From positions 24,995,146 to 25,059,145 of the forward strand of contig NC_052399.1 of NCBI RefSeq assembly GCF_009389715.1: 64,000 nt of DNA. Direction: 5' to 3'. Positions 12,070-38,852 of this stretch are shown here, in pieces (positions within the stretch are counted from its first letter, which is position 1; the number at the start of each line of letters is the position of its first letter). This stretch comes from Phoenix dactylifera. Taxonomy: Eukaryota; Streptophyta; Magnoliopsida; Arecales; Arecaceae. The notes below the pieces were generated by a model, which did no database searches, was not told the DNA's origin, and worked only from the letters and a program-made list of their open reading frames with translations. The position numbers and the translations under genes are program-made.

Positions 12070-12560
12070 TCTAGGCCCAGCCTAAACCCAGCTCAAGCCC
12101 GATTAAGCCCAGACGGCCACCATCCATGCCCCGAACGCTTTTTAACCCTGCGCCCTCCCACCCGTACTCTCACACCTCTCTCTCGCGCGCGCGCGATCTT
12201 CTTCACTCCTTGGGCCCTATACTTATCCTTTCCTCCCTCCTCTCCCTCTTCTCTTTCCATTTCTTCTCAAGCACAAACTAAGAGATGGTTTGACGGCACA
12301 AGTGGAAGGACAAGCCGCAGATGTTACGGTGGCGAAGGAAGAGGTTCGGACGGAAATTAGGGCTTGGTATTGCGGATTTTGCATGGCATTTGGGCCAGGC
12401 ACAGTCGGGCTTAGTAGGGTCTAAGCATCGTGCTTATCGGATCAAGATCAGTAAGCCTTTAGTCTGGGCTTGGTTCAGGGTTTAGTCGAGCTCTATTTTT
12501 GGGCCTAGGCCCGACTCGAACCGTATATTTTGGCTGGGCTTGAGATTGGGAGAAACCCAA
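12070..12560. mobile_element. Inverted-repeat-flanked insertion-like segment
   Basis: The left side (about 12070-12115) has CTAGGCCCAGCCTAAACCC and AGCCCGATTAAGCCCAG. The right side (about 12460-12520) carries similar words on the opposite strand, such as GGGCTTGGTTCAGGGTTTAG and GGGCCTAGGCCC. Between them is a pyrimidine-rich, 5'-UTR-like block (12170-12275), including a (CG)n-like run near 12185, followed by an ATG at 12285. The arrangement resembles a gene-fragment-carrying terminal-inverted-repeat element, but the arms are degenerate and I could not define a target duplication. Confidence 0.35.
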
Positions 12561-12639
12561 CTAGACTCCCTCGAGTTCTAAGTCTAGCTTGGATATGTGA
12601 AAATATGAGATTAATTTGAGTAGGATTTAAACTATGATT

Positions 12640-15540
12640 CGATTAACCTTAGTTGTAGCTCATCATAATTGCTTAACTTTTAGTTGAGACGGACTTAATA
12701 TTAGAGCCCAATGCAATTCTTTTAAGTATATTAATTAAAAGAAAAGTTATATTACCAATATATGTTGTTTATACCCTAAATATATTCTATTATATTAACA
12801 CTACTAGGGTTCCAAGAATAAGTTCCCAATCCTAAAAACAAAAAAATAAAGGGATAGAAAGAATGAAAAGTGCAATTTGACTTCTAATACTTTTCTGACA
12901 AAATCTTATCTCATTTATCTTCACGTTCATTCCCTCTTCCTATATTATTAAAGAATTGATACTAGCAAACTCCTTCAACCCATCAATGGCAACCAACAAC
13001 TAGGACTTGATGAGCACTGTCATAATCTGTAGCCTATGTTTATTACCCTAACTCTAGCTTTGGTCCATCTTAAACTCACCCTAACTCTCACTTAACCCTC
13101 TCAAACCCTACTATCCACACCTCTGCCTCTTCTACAAATTTCATTAACCTTTATATTGCATATTATATGTCCAAACACAACTGTAGCCACCTTATTTCCA
13201 TTACTTTGACGCCTTTGTGTTATTTTCAAAACCTTCACTAGCTTGCTTTCTTACATGTAAGCTTCCATACATTAGTGCCTGTGTCAATATTACAACTGCT
13301 ACTATCATGGATATTAAGTTATAATACTTAACTATAATCCTAACCTAGCAAAAATTTGGGTTCGATCAAGTTTTCAAGTTAAGCACTCAACTATTAATCA
13401 AATGAAGTTTAGGGCTACTCTACAATGATCTATCGGACAACAAGTTGTCTCGAGTAAGGAGTTGTAAGTTCCTATATTGGGCTAACGTTAATTCCAACTT
13501 GTTCATATGCTTAGATCTACATGTATTCATGATCATAGGTTGCCTTCTAGCAATAATTTGAATGGATGTAAAGTTTGGTATTTATATTTATCCATGTGTT
13601 CAACCTTCTAATGAAATGAAGCATGACTTGTTATTTTCAAAGTCCATCCTCTATGCCTTCCTTTGCTTTCTATCTTGACACAATCCTATCAACCACACTT
13701 CCATCTTCGACCTTGTAATAACAAAGCAACAACAAATGACCTTGGTTTCTGTTTGTTGGCAGCACCAGTACTTCACCACCTTTAATCAATCACCATCACA
13801 AGTCCCTTCGTCATAACTTTTCATGCCCATGATTATCATCATTCAACCACTACTACATTCCACCATCTCTCCTAACTCCCCTTCACTTTTCTCATACTTT
13901 TATCAATGGTGGTCTAGAAGGGTTGTAATCAAGAAATATCTAGGTCTGGGTTTTCATAATCATTATCTTCTTCAACTAGTGATGCTCGGCAAGAGTTAAA
14001 ACTAGGAAGTATGATAAGGGTCCAAGATTAGATTTCAGATAAAGAAGGACCAAAGAGAATATATAATTACTATATGGCAATTGATTTTGGGACCAAAGAA
14101 GTTTGCTTAGTGAACAAATGACAACTTAGTCTCCATGAGAAAAAGTTTGGTTAGCATAGAAGAGAGAGAAAATTAATGATTGAAGGTATCTTCCAATGAT
14201 AGAAACAAATGGAATTGACACTCCTAGTTTCTACCTTTTCCCAATGCAAATGGATGGCTCAAATAGAGTTCTTAATTTTTAGTTTATTATTAGACTCAAT
14301 ATTGAAGCCTCACTCATCAAAAAGGGAGAAATGGTTATATTGCACCACTCCCTAAAATGAGGAGAATGATTTGGGTTCAAATCTTTATAGACTATTTCTA
14401 AATTGTCAAATCAAAAATTTTTACTTGGAGGTGCTCCTACTATTATTCTAAAAAAAGTACTTTAAAAAATAGAAACCATTTCAAAACTACAAAAATAATT
14501 GGATGTTCAAGAAAAAGGAGCTTACATATTATTGATATATGTTGGGGCAAACTCATAAAAACATAGAAGAGAGTAAACTATAATGGGGGAGAAACTAAAA
14601 AAACTTTATTATATTTGGCCACACCAGTACAAATAAACATCGAACTCATCAACTAGATAAATATAAGAGATAATGATGGACTGATCTACAATCAGCCAAA
14701 CTAATCCAAGGATGGAGATAAACTAGAAATCTGGATTAACTTCAACAATACACAATCCAATATCAAGTTTTCAAAATGAAAGGTTATTGGTTACCTTGCT
14801 CAAAAGATGGTTGAAAAGAGATATTTGTATCTATTGTTTATAGGCTTTGAAATGACTCTACCAACTGTGACAACTATAGTTGAAACAGCTTTTTCTACAA
14901 CTAGTTAGGCTATGTATGCATATACATATAAAATTAGCCAAAAACTAGCACAAAGTAAAAAAAGATCCAGAGGAGAGAGAAATTAATTTGAAGTTTCATA
15001 ACCTTCTTAATAAAAAATGAATATGACAATCAATTTAACATGTAATTAGCACTTTTCTTTATGTAAAATATATATTATTTGTCATTTTTCTTAAAAAAAT
15101 TATTTGTTAAAGTTGGAAGTTTTCTTTAATATGCTCAAAGTATTATCCGGCAATTATGACCACTCATATAATGCATAAAACACTGTAACATTGAGAAAAA
15201 TATTTTTATTTATACTTACTTGTTTAAATAATTCTATTACTTAATCTCATGGGTGGCTTTTAAAGTTGGATATAATTATTCAATGTTATATCATTGCATT
15301 TTTTGGGGGATAACTAAAATTATAGTTGTTGTCCTATAAGCTAAGTTTCTAGGCTTTAGTTACATTATGCTATTACTATAACAAAGTGGTACAGGAAATG
15401 ATCATCTACTATATAATTATAAAAAAAAACTAAGGATGAACAGATTTAAAGATTAAGCATGATCTTTCCAATAATTGAGAAAATATAGAAAAAATATATG
15501 CTTTATATTCCAATAATATGTCTAATAAACATATTTATCC
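12640..15540. other. No recognisable gene
   Basis: AT-rich DNA with dense stops on both strands. I see no domain motif, LTR boundary or structural RNA in this 2.9 kb. Confidence 0.5.
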
Positions 15541-15547
15541 AATAAAG

Positions 15548-15710
15548 ACACCCTCTAAACTTTTACATTGTCCCACTCACATCTTCTCTACTTTTGTGTC
15601 GGTTCCACTGACACCTCTTCTACTTTTTAAATAGTTCCACTAATGCACCCGTCTTCTTTCATTCTATTGTTGCGACACCCCTCTACTTTTTAAGTTGTTG
15701 CAAACACACA
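15548..15710. repeat. Degenerate tandem repeat (CACCTCTTCTACTTTTTAA-type)
   Basis: Three to four imperfect copies of a unit of about 50 bases combining CTCTTCTACTTTT with a GTTCCACTAACACACC-like half. Non-coding. Confidence 0.6.
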
Positions 15711-16572
15711 TAGTTTAGCCTTAAAAAAACCCTAATATAACAACGTTGGTGTAGCCTTTTAATCAACCAGTAAACAAGCATGCACATGGTTCCACTTGAT
15801 GCCTAGGTACCAGAACTATTGAAAAAGCAATGAATGGGGCATACAAATCATAGAAAATGGACTACAATCCATAGGCATAGAATCAAAAAATTCTCTAAAG
15901 AAGGATACCAATTATTAAACCCTAAGTATCAAAAGAGGGACTACAACACACCACATACTAATCCAAGAGGATCTCCAAACTCAATGTCAACCACTTTAGC
16001 CTCCATGCAAAGGTCCTTCCCTATGCTCCTCCACTTTTTTATTTTTTATTTTTTTGTAATTTCTAGTTGGCTGCCTGGCCCAACTGAAATAACCCGATCC
16101 AAATAAAGATTAGTCGGGTGGGTTAGGGTACCCGACAAATTTACCATTTTTTGATGGGATGAGTTTGAAATTTCTCGGCAAATTTTTAATTGGATTTGAG
16201 ATAGATTTAGGTAGCAGGATTTTAAATGGATTCGGATATGGGTAGGGTAAATTTTGCAAGTACCCTACTTGCTGTAATTCCTACCGATGGTTGGGTTGCA
16301 TATGCTTTTCAAGTTGGCTAGTTACATGGTTACAAGAATGAATATTAATATATAGCTTTAACTATTGTCATTACATACAAAATAACAAAAATTAATTGTT
16401 TTAGTTGATTTTGTTTTAAAAATATTGCTATTGTTTATCAAAAGAAACTGCTACTATTGTTTTTATTATATTTATTTATTATTAATATTTTAAAAATAGT
16501 GATCGCATTAGCGACCTACATATGCAGCCCATATAACACGTGTTGTGCAATCTCTTGTCAGCCTACATACCG

Positions 16573-16581
16573 TATCCATCT
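16573..16581. repeat. Left 9-bp target site duplication TATCCATCT
   Basis: The identical 9 bases follow the element at 17766-17774. Nine-base duplications are typical of Mutator-like elements. Confidence 0.8.
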
Positions 16582-16785
16582 AGGCCTGTTAATGAGCCGA
16601 GCCGTGCTCGGGCTTGACTCGTTTTACAGAATCTCGGGCTCGGGCTCCGTACCGAGCTATGTATTGGGCTCGAGTTTGGGCTTGAGCTCGTAAAGCCTAT
16701 TTCAACATACGAGTTCAAACCCGAGCTCAAGCCCAAGCTCGATAAAAGGCAAAGAATTTAGGCTTCAATTGCAATTCCGATGATG

Positions 16786-17130
16786 ATGATAGTACCTTTC
16801 GTCTCCCCAGATAACGTTGACCTAGAGGATTGGGACGACGAGGGCGGCACCAAGGATCCGGGCAATGACCACCGCGTCGACGATCTGGTTTCGCTGCTGG
16901 TTCACCCCGCTGGAGACCACCACCATGAGGTAATTCCTCCGGTTCTTCTGCACCGCCATGCTCTCCCGACGGTACTCCTCTCCGAACTCCAGGAACAGGC
17001 AGTACCCTATCCCCTCCAGTTGCTTCCAGAACTCCTCTCTCCACTCCCCTCCTCCCGTCGCCGCGATTGGCAGCACCGAATCAGCCTTCCATGCCGCCAT
17101 AGCCGTGGCGCCGAAGGTGGAGCAGGGCAT
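16786..17130 (-). pseudogene. Captured O-fucosyltransferase-family first-exon fragment with a premature stop
   Basis: The minus-strand frame from 17130 contains EFWKQLEGIGYCLFLEFGEEYRR, then NYLMVVVSSGVNQQRNQ, then IVDAVVIARILGAALVVP. These are hallmark blocks of the plant O-fucosyltransferase (DUF246/GT106-type) family. The next expected stretch, LQVNVIWGDE, is present, but the Gln codon is TAG (16824-16822), a C-to-T change on the coding strand. After GDE the frame is lost and the element's terminal sequence begins. The fragment holds only the N-terminal part of the fold and cannot make an enzyme. Confidence 0.85.
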
Positions 17131-17507
17131 GGGGGGGCAAGGGGAGGAGTGAGTTGGAGAGGAGGGGTAAATTGAAGAGGAACCACCCCAAACCCACGCT
17201 TCGGAGCCAAGAAAGCAAAGAAAACCCTAGAAATTCCTAGAACGGCGAGAAACCTTCCAAGATCTAACCCCAAGAAGCTGAAAGCCAAATGAGTTCGATC
17301 GAGTTGGCGCTCTATCCGCCGCCGCGGTGTAGATGGATCTCCCGATGGGGGAGGTCAGGGAAGGCTGCGAGGAGAGGGGGCTTCTTCATGGGGGCTCGAT
17401 TCGATGGGGAGCGGAGGGAGGGATCGAGGGATTGCGAGGAGGCGAGGAGGGGGAGGGATCGACGAATCGGGGCACGAGGGAGAAGAGGATTTGAGGATAT
17501 CGTGGAG

Positions 17508-17510
<3 letters not shown>

Positions 17511-17548
<38 letters not shown>
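17511..17548. repeat. (CT)n microsatellite inside the Pack-MULE
   Basis: About 19 CT dinucleotides. On the minus strand this is a GA run upstream of the captured exon, as often seen in plant 5' leaders. Confidence 0.95.
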
Positions 17549-17551
<3 letters not shown>

Positions 17552-18477
17552 GCCCTTGTGTGGGTTCTTTTTTTTTTCTTTGTTGCCTCGAAGTACTCGG
17601 TGGGCACTGGGCGGTGTTAAGTCATAAGCTCGAAAAGGCTCGTGAGCTGCTTGGGCTCGGGCTCAAATTTAAACGGACCTCATTTTTGACTCGGATTTGG
17701 ACTCGTTTGACTAACGAGCCAAGCTCGAGCCGAGCTTTGGCAACTCGGCTCGTTAACAGGCCTTATATCCATCTCTTTGAAAACTAATACCATGCCAATC
17801 TACTACTGTTTAAATGCTTCATTTATGCACTGGCTTGGCAGCACTTGATTATAAGTAGTTGATGCTCACCTTTCTAGTCCATTCGTTGCCCCGTTATGAT
17901 CCTCAATAGGCTTGTAAAAGAGGCTCCAGTAATCATTTTGTTCGCCTCGCTCTAGCTTCACCGTTTCCGTATCCAATATCCATTACCCAAACAAGTACTT
18001 TGCAAATGTGGTGCATGTGTCAGAAAAACAGCTAGCTAATATTCTGGCAACTCATATTCTAGTGGGTTCGACATAGTGCATCAAGGCCATTGATTAACAA
18101 GAAACCTATTCGATCTCTTTGGGCAAGGAGAGCAAGAAACAAACCAGGGTAGGAGCGCAACTAGAAAAGGATTGACAGAAAGGATGTGCTTACTAAAAAG
18201 ATGAAAAGCAGGGAGAAGTCAAAGAAAGGGTGAAGTGGAGTTCAAGGTTTTGAGATGCAACCCCTACAACTTGCATTATAATAACAGAGAATTTTTAGTG
18301 CTGAAAATCCAATCTCCGAGTTCATGAGATCGAATAGGTTTGTATAACTATGCTTTCTAGTAATCACACCCCTCAATCTATCTTCAATTAAATCTGAAAA
18401 TCTTTGATATATTTAACCATTTACCATTGTCCCCCCTCTCTCTCAGAACATACAGGTTCTCCTTTGAAATTCATGAG

Positions 18478-19265
18478 TGATAGATGAACAGCACCATCAG
18501 CGGTAAAATTAGAGGGCAACAGACCTCCATAGGCTTCAACCTAGAAAAAGCAAAGTATGATTTCAACTTCCATTAGTAGTAAAGCTTATCAGATTTCAAC
18601 AGTTCAAACTGGTGAAATCTGGAAAGATTTTAAACAGTTTGACCTGGTAAAGTCAACAAGATTAAGTCGTACATCATTGAAGGAATCTTTTCAAATGCTC
18701 TCACACAGCACTCCACAACTTCCAAAATTGTCCAGTACAATATTCACCAGGTTGATTTCAGTAGGAGTTACTAATGTGCTAGCCTAAAAGTTCTCACAGA
18801 TAAAATATAACAATAATGAGGCAATAAAGGTTTGTCTCAACCCCATAATTACATAATAATTATATAAAAAAAGCTCAGCATTAGAGGCAAGGTCCCGCAC
18901 ATCTGATCTGCCCCATATCCTGCAATTGCGAGAGCCGCATACCCTGGCCCATCGTTCACTAGTGATCCAAAGTCGCCACATGCCTTTCTTTACTCTTTCA
19001 AATCCTCAGTCTATAATTTAATATATTTCAACAGAACACCATCCACCACATGAATAAAAAAAGAAAACGAGTTTGCACAATTAGAACAGCAATCAATAAG
19101 TAAAACATGTTTGCTGGTAGGTCAAATAGAAAGGAGGTGCACCCACACACAACAGCAGTTTCGAGTGACATCCTGCATGCTTATGTGAATTGCCACTATA
19201 TCTACTTAAAAGAAACCACAAACTCCAGGGTACATGGCACCATCCTGAAAGAACGGATGGGTCCA
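18478..19265 (-). other. 3' flank and presumed 3' UTR of the 14-3-3 gene
   Basis: This lies directly downstream of the 14-3-3 stop codon. No other gene is seen. The ORFs at 18557-18787 and 19107-19355 have no recognisable domain. I could not fix the polyadenylation site. Confidence 0.4.
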
Positions 19266-34338
<15,073 letters not shown>

Positions 34339-35350
34339 CTTTTCTCCTCCTCTTTTATGTAGAACTTCTCACTCTCTCGTATATTCTGTAGTCATTTAAT
34401 AACAGATCTAGATCAAAACTTCAATGGAATTAAAATATATATACATATAATAAAGTACAAAATTATTTATTTTTATTTGCCGGCGGAGCTCGATTAACTA
34501 GAAAAGCTAAAAATCGAATCAAGAAACTATGGAGAGAAAAACGAGAATATGCATTTGCTCGAATTCTTTCATCCTTTTTTCCTTTTTTTTCCAGTCTTCC
34601 GAAGTCTGCTATGAATCATCAATTGGATTCTCGGAACAAATAAAAAAAAAAGGAGAGCAAACTTAGGGGAAATGTACGGCTTTCATCAAAGATTAATCCT
34701 TCAAATGAAACCGAATTTTCACTTGAACAAAAATTTGAAGAAAACAACATATAAATCATGAAATCTAACCTCCTAATAAAAAAAATACAAATTCCTTGGA
34801 CCGCAGAAAAACGGAAGCGAGAAGAATGGTCCAAATCAATAAAATGGATGCAAGGAATCGTATCAATCAAACTAATAACAAACAGATAAACTTTCTAAGC
34901 ATGGAGCAAGGCAGAGACGATAGAGACGACAAGAAGAAATCTCACGGAATAAAGCGGAAAGGAAAACGGAAAAGAAAAAAGAGCTGAGAAAACCGAGACT
35001 TCTCTCCGTCCTTAGCCGCGTTCTCTCTTTCTCCGGTTTTGGGTTTTCGAGGGCGGAGAGAAGGTGGGGGCTGGGAGGTTGGCAGAGGTGTCGACCCCTA
35101 AAAAGCTCGGGCACGGATAGCCAATTAGCCAATGGGGAAGCGACAGGTAGTGGAAAGACTCGTGAGCCTGCGCAGTTGCTGACCGACGGCTGCGCGACCG
35201 AGGCGAGGAAGAAAGCATGGCGCCGCTGGAAGCCAGCTTGCGCGATGCATGGCCAGATTTAGACAGGTGCAGTGCTCGCGTGAGAGGCGTGAATCGCCGC
35301 TACATTCACACCCCGCCCCGTCAGGAGAAAAAAAACTCGCCAGTCTCAAC
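34339..35350 (-). promoter_or_regulatory. 5' UTR and promoter region of the 14-3-3 gene
   Basis: On the minus strand a GA-rich leader (GAGGAGGAGAAAAG) precedes the ATG. A TGACTACAG acceptor-like site near 34394 suggests a leader intron. The GC-richer, CT-rich block at about 34990-35060, with GGAGAAAGAGAGAACGC on the minus strand, could be the first untranslated exon. This is inference from composition; no transcript evidence is available. Confidence 0.4.
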
Positions 35351-36600
35351 TATAAACGTTTTCCTGAAATATCCTCTTCGTTTAAAAGAAATTCAAATCG
35401 GTATTTTAAATTTCTAAATCATTCCAAATTGCCGCTTCAACTCTCACAATATTTGTCTGTCATGATCAAAATAGTTTCGCTCTTTTCAAAATACGGATGA
35501 ACCAAGAAGCTGGAAGTGCTTTGAGATATATGGGCCTTAACGATAAATCATATATTAAGAATATTTTGAGATTTGTGCAAAAAATTATGAATAAAATTGT
35601 TCGGAATGCCTTAAATTCTGTGGGGATGAATGGAGGAAAAGGTTCAGAATTTTTTGAGATTTTCACGGTAGATAATTTTTAACTATAGATCTATACTAAG
35701 ATGCTTTGAGATCGGGATCTTTAAAATCTGCGCAGTGGATAATTTTTAATTATAAATCTATATTAAGGGTGCTTTGATATTTGTGCATAGGTTAGAGTGC
35801 TTTGAGATCTATGCGGTGGGTTCTTTGCGATCTTTGCCAATATTTCACCCCACAAACAACCGATACAAAAAATATTTTGATCATAATATAATTTTGTGCC
35901 ACTATATAATGGTTATGCAACACAATTCTATTAACAGAGATGAACGACAAGACTAGTTTGGAATGATCTGAAAACTTGAAGCATCGGTTTGAAGCTTCTT
36001 AAAATTGATGAGATATCTTTAGGAAATATCTAAAATTGAAGGGGTATCATTATTATCTTTTCAAAAATAAAATCAGATGTGTTCTTTTTGGAGATAACTT
36101 TTTAAAATTTAATTGAAATAATAAAGTTCAAAACATGAGGGGCATGTGATTGTTTTCAAAGGAGGAACAACTTGATGCACATAGTAATAGTTGTATTTTA
36201 TGCAATTGATGAAATGTTATTTGTCAGATATAAATATCTTATATGTATAACTAGCCAAAGATAAACTATTTGAACATCATCATTGTATTTATAAATTAGA
36301 TAGATGTAGTAATTGATGATTGGTTGTCATGAGTTGCATGAATTTTGGGTTTAGGCTATGGAAAATTATATTTAGAGTTTGTTTGGATATACTAAAATAA
36401 AATTCTAGAGTATAAAAAATACTCTAAAAATAGTCAATACTTTGGAGAGTTACTTCAGAAAAAAAAAATTATATGATGGTTCGAGAATTCCCTATGATTT
36501 GATTGTTCATAGAAAATTTTGCAAGAAAAATTCTCTCATCGAAATTAGCTATTGCAAATAGTTTCTTCAAGGATATTTCCGCAAATTGATAACATGGGAT
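35351..36600. other. Intergenic DNA; one short duplicated unit
   Basis: A unit of about 68 bp, GATAATTTTTAAYTATARATCTATAYTAAG...GCTTTGAGAT, occurs twice (35669-35711 and 35737-35782). Otherwise no gene or element is recognised. Confidence 0.5.
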
Positions 36601-36648
36601 TGTTATAATTAATTGATATGGTTCGGACTCGCCATACCTAAAATCTTG

Positions 36649-36653
36649 CCTAA
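36649..36653. repeat. 5-bp target duplication CCTAA (left of solo LTR)
   Basis: Identical to 39652-39656 on the other side of the solo LTR. Confidence 0.85.
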
Positions 36654-36720
36654 TGTAATAACCCCAAAAAAAAAATTTTTTATAAAAAAGGGATAGAATA
36701 GTCCTTTAAAATTGATATAA

Positions 36721-36842
36721 GGGGTAAAATTGGAAGGAATCAAAAGTTAATGGCATAATAGTAGATGTGTTGAAGTGTTAAGGGCAAAATGAGAAGGAAT
36801 CAAAAGATAATGGCATAATTGCAGATATATCGAAGTGGCAGA
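36721..36842. repeat. Tandem repeat in the solo LTR, 61 bp x 2
   Basis: Two copies of GGGYAAAATKRGAAGGAATC followed by AAAAGWTAATGGCATAAT; the unit is 61 bp. Confidence 0.75.
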
Positions 36843-38523
36843 GGCAAATTGGGAATTTAATAATATTAAAAAAGGGTGAATAGTGTTTTGATGTGATTTA
36901 ATTGGAGGGTTTGAGCTACGGAATGAAGCAGAGAAAGAAAGAGGGAGGGGGTTCACAGACGGCAACAGAGAGGAAGAAAAAGAAGGAGAGGAAATGAAAG
37001 GAAGAAAGGAAGAGGAAGAAGAAGAAGAAAAATAAAAGGAAGGAGATCCCGGTTGCGCTGCCAGCTGAAGGGAAAAACATAGATCTCCTTCCCCTCTACG
37101 CAAGGACCTCGATTTCCAAAAAGAAAAAGGTAAATATCCATCTCTATCTAGTCTTTTGATGACATTAGGCTATACAAAGGGTGGATATAGTCTAGAGGGG
37201 TCGGATAAGGGTTGTAGAGGTGGTTAAAAGAAGAAGAATCGGATTTTGACAAATTTTTCCGGCACTACGGAAAAACTGTGTCGAAGTTCCAACTTCGGTA
37301 AATTATTTAGGGGGTCAAACGGCCTCCGATGATGATGCATGTTATCTCTTTGGAATTCTCTGTGAGTGTAAAATGTTAGGTAAAAATTTCATCAAATTTG
37401 GAGTCCTGAAAGTGGATCAAAACCGGGATGAAGTAACCCACTGTCAGTTCGGGTTACTGTTCATCCGGGTGGAAAATAGGGGATTTCATGCTATAATAGA
37501 GTATTAAGCCTAGATCAAGCTAAAAGGGACCTTGTACTCATGCAAAGGAGTCCCTAATACACATAAATGGTGAGTTAATTAATTAAAAAGGAAAAAAAGA
37601 AAGAAAAGAAAAGATTTAGAGAACATGGGAGTTGAATCAATTAAAGTTTCCTATGTTATAATTGGCACGTAGATTATAGCCCTTGATACAAGACTAAATG
37701 TATTGTAAATGCATGTCACAGTTGGGCAAGAAGCTAGGGAACAAGAGGAAGAAGTTCCCCACTGCCTGCTGTAGATTTTTGGAGGCGTATCAGGGCTGTG
37801 CCAGATTGACAGGTGAGTGGGAGTCATGTACTTTGCACTATGAGCATCCTTAATTCATTTTCATGAATGTCGCCAAGTGTGAATTGATTCCACTTGAGCA
37901 TATTGATTAATATTGTAGTAGATTCCTCTATAATCTTGATTCTCCATGCTTGATTATTCTGTACATGCATTTGAGGGAACATTGAGAGGAATTACGAGGG
38001 GTTGATGAGTAATCAAATTGATTCCGAATTGTGAAATGATTTCTTTTGTAAATTGATTTCATTTTCTCTATTTCAAAGACTTGTAGAGCCCTTCTCATGG
38101 TATATTGAGTTGCATTGTACTCCCGTGATTCCTCACTCCCAACCCTGATGTTAGTTATAATTGGGTCGTGGCCGAGTGAGTGGTAGTCTTGACTATGCTC
38201 CTTTTTAGTAGAGTATTGGGAGGGTGCATTATGGCATTTATGCATGGCTTGGCAGTATCTGCAGGACACCTATAGTCGATGGGGTTGAACATCGGCCTTT
38301 GTGCACATAGTAGCCTTCTGGGTGGGCGGAGCCCAGTCCCTTCCTAGGGGGGGACACGGCCCTAGGCGTAGGATCGGCCGGTCCTACGACTTATATTCTG
38401 CTTGCCGCCGGGCATAGTAAGACCCCGCGAGGTGCAGTATGGCTTTCCGCGGATGTAGAATTCCCGCGAGGTGCCGTTTAGTATGTAGATGTGAGATGGA
38501 TTTCTGTTCTGGATACTGGCCAG

Positions 38524-38852
38524 CATTTACATGATCAGTGTGGTGTCTTATCCTGCATATGCATGTGACAGTGGGGAGTTGTTGCTGGTTCGCCTGGGGC
38601 GTAAAACCCACCTCCCGATAGCTGTCTAGCATTTACATTATCGATATGGTGTCTTATCCTGCATATGCATGTGACAGTGGGGAGTTGTTGCTGGTTCGCC
38701 TGGGGCGTAAAACCCACCTCCCGACAGCTGTCTAGTGATGATTTACATATTGGTGTGGTGTTATATTCGATATATGCATATGGCAGTAGGGAGTTGTTGC
38801 TGGTTCGCCTGGGGCGTAAAACCCACCTCCCGATAGCTGTCTTGTTGATGAT
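38524..38852. repeat. Tandem repeat in the solo LTR, about 108 bp x 3
   Basis: Units start at ATTTAC (38524, 38631, 38741) and each contains GGGAGTTGTTGCTGGTTCGC and GGGGCGTAAAACCCACCTCC. The frames of ORFs at 38384-38717 repeat because of this. High sequence identity suggests recent array expansion. Confidence 0.9.

Larger units (their letters stand above)
16582..17765. mobile_element. Pack-MULE-like element carrying a host gene fragment
   Basis: The ends are inverted repeats: left AGGCCTGTTAATGAGCCGAG, right (reverse complement) AAGGCCTGTTAACGAGCCGAG. Beyond about 20 bases both arms stay rich in CGAGC words but diverge. The element is 1184 bp and is flanked by a 9-bp duplication. It encodes no transposase. 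Instead it holds a GC-rich block that reads on the minus strand as the 5' end of a host gene: a (GA)n-containing leader (17548-17300), then a first exon (17130-16786). Copy B of the surrounding repeat lacks the element, which supports a genuine insertion. An 8-bp hAT reading of the duplication is possible but the termini do not look like hAT. Confidence 0.8.
16003..18477. repeat. Dispersed repeat, copy A (interrupted by the Pack-MULE at 16582-17765)
   Basis: Both flanks match copy B at 21942-23183 closely. The left part starts at ATGCAAAGGTCCTTCCCTAT and the right part ends near CTTTGAAATTCATGAG. Without the inserted element and its target duplication, copy A is about 1.28 kb against about 1.24 kb for copy B. 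The shared part includes GGGTA/ACCCGAC-type words, an AT-rich middle and a non-coding 3' half. I do not recognise the family; it may be a non-autonomous transposon or a segmental duplicate. Confidence 0.85.

Noticed and set aside
38384..38717. Repeated small ORFs with identical N-termini, as a possible gene family
   Set aside because: They are the same frame of the 108-bp tandem repeat inside the solo LTR.
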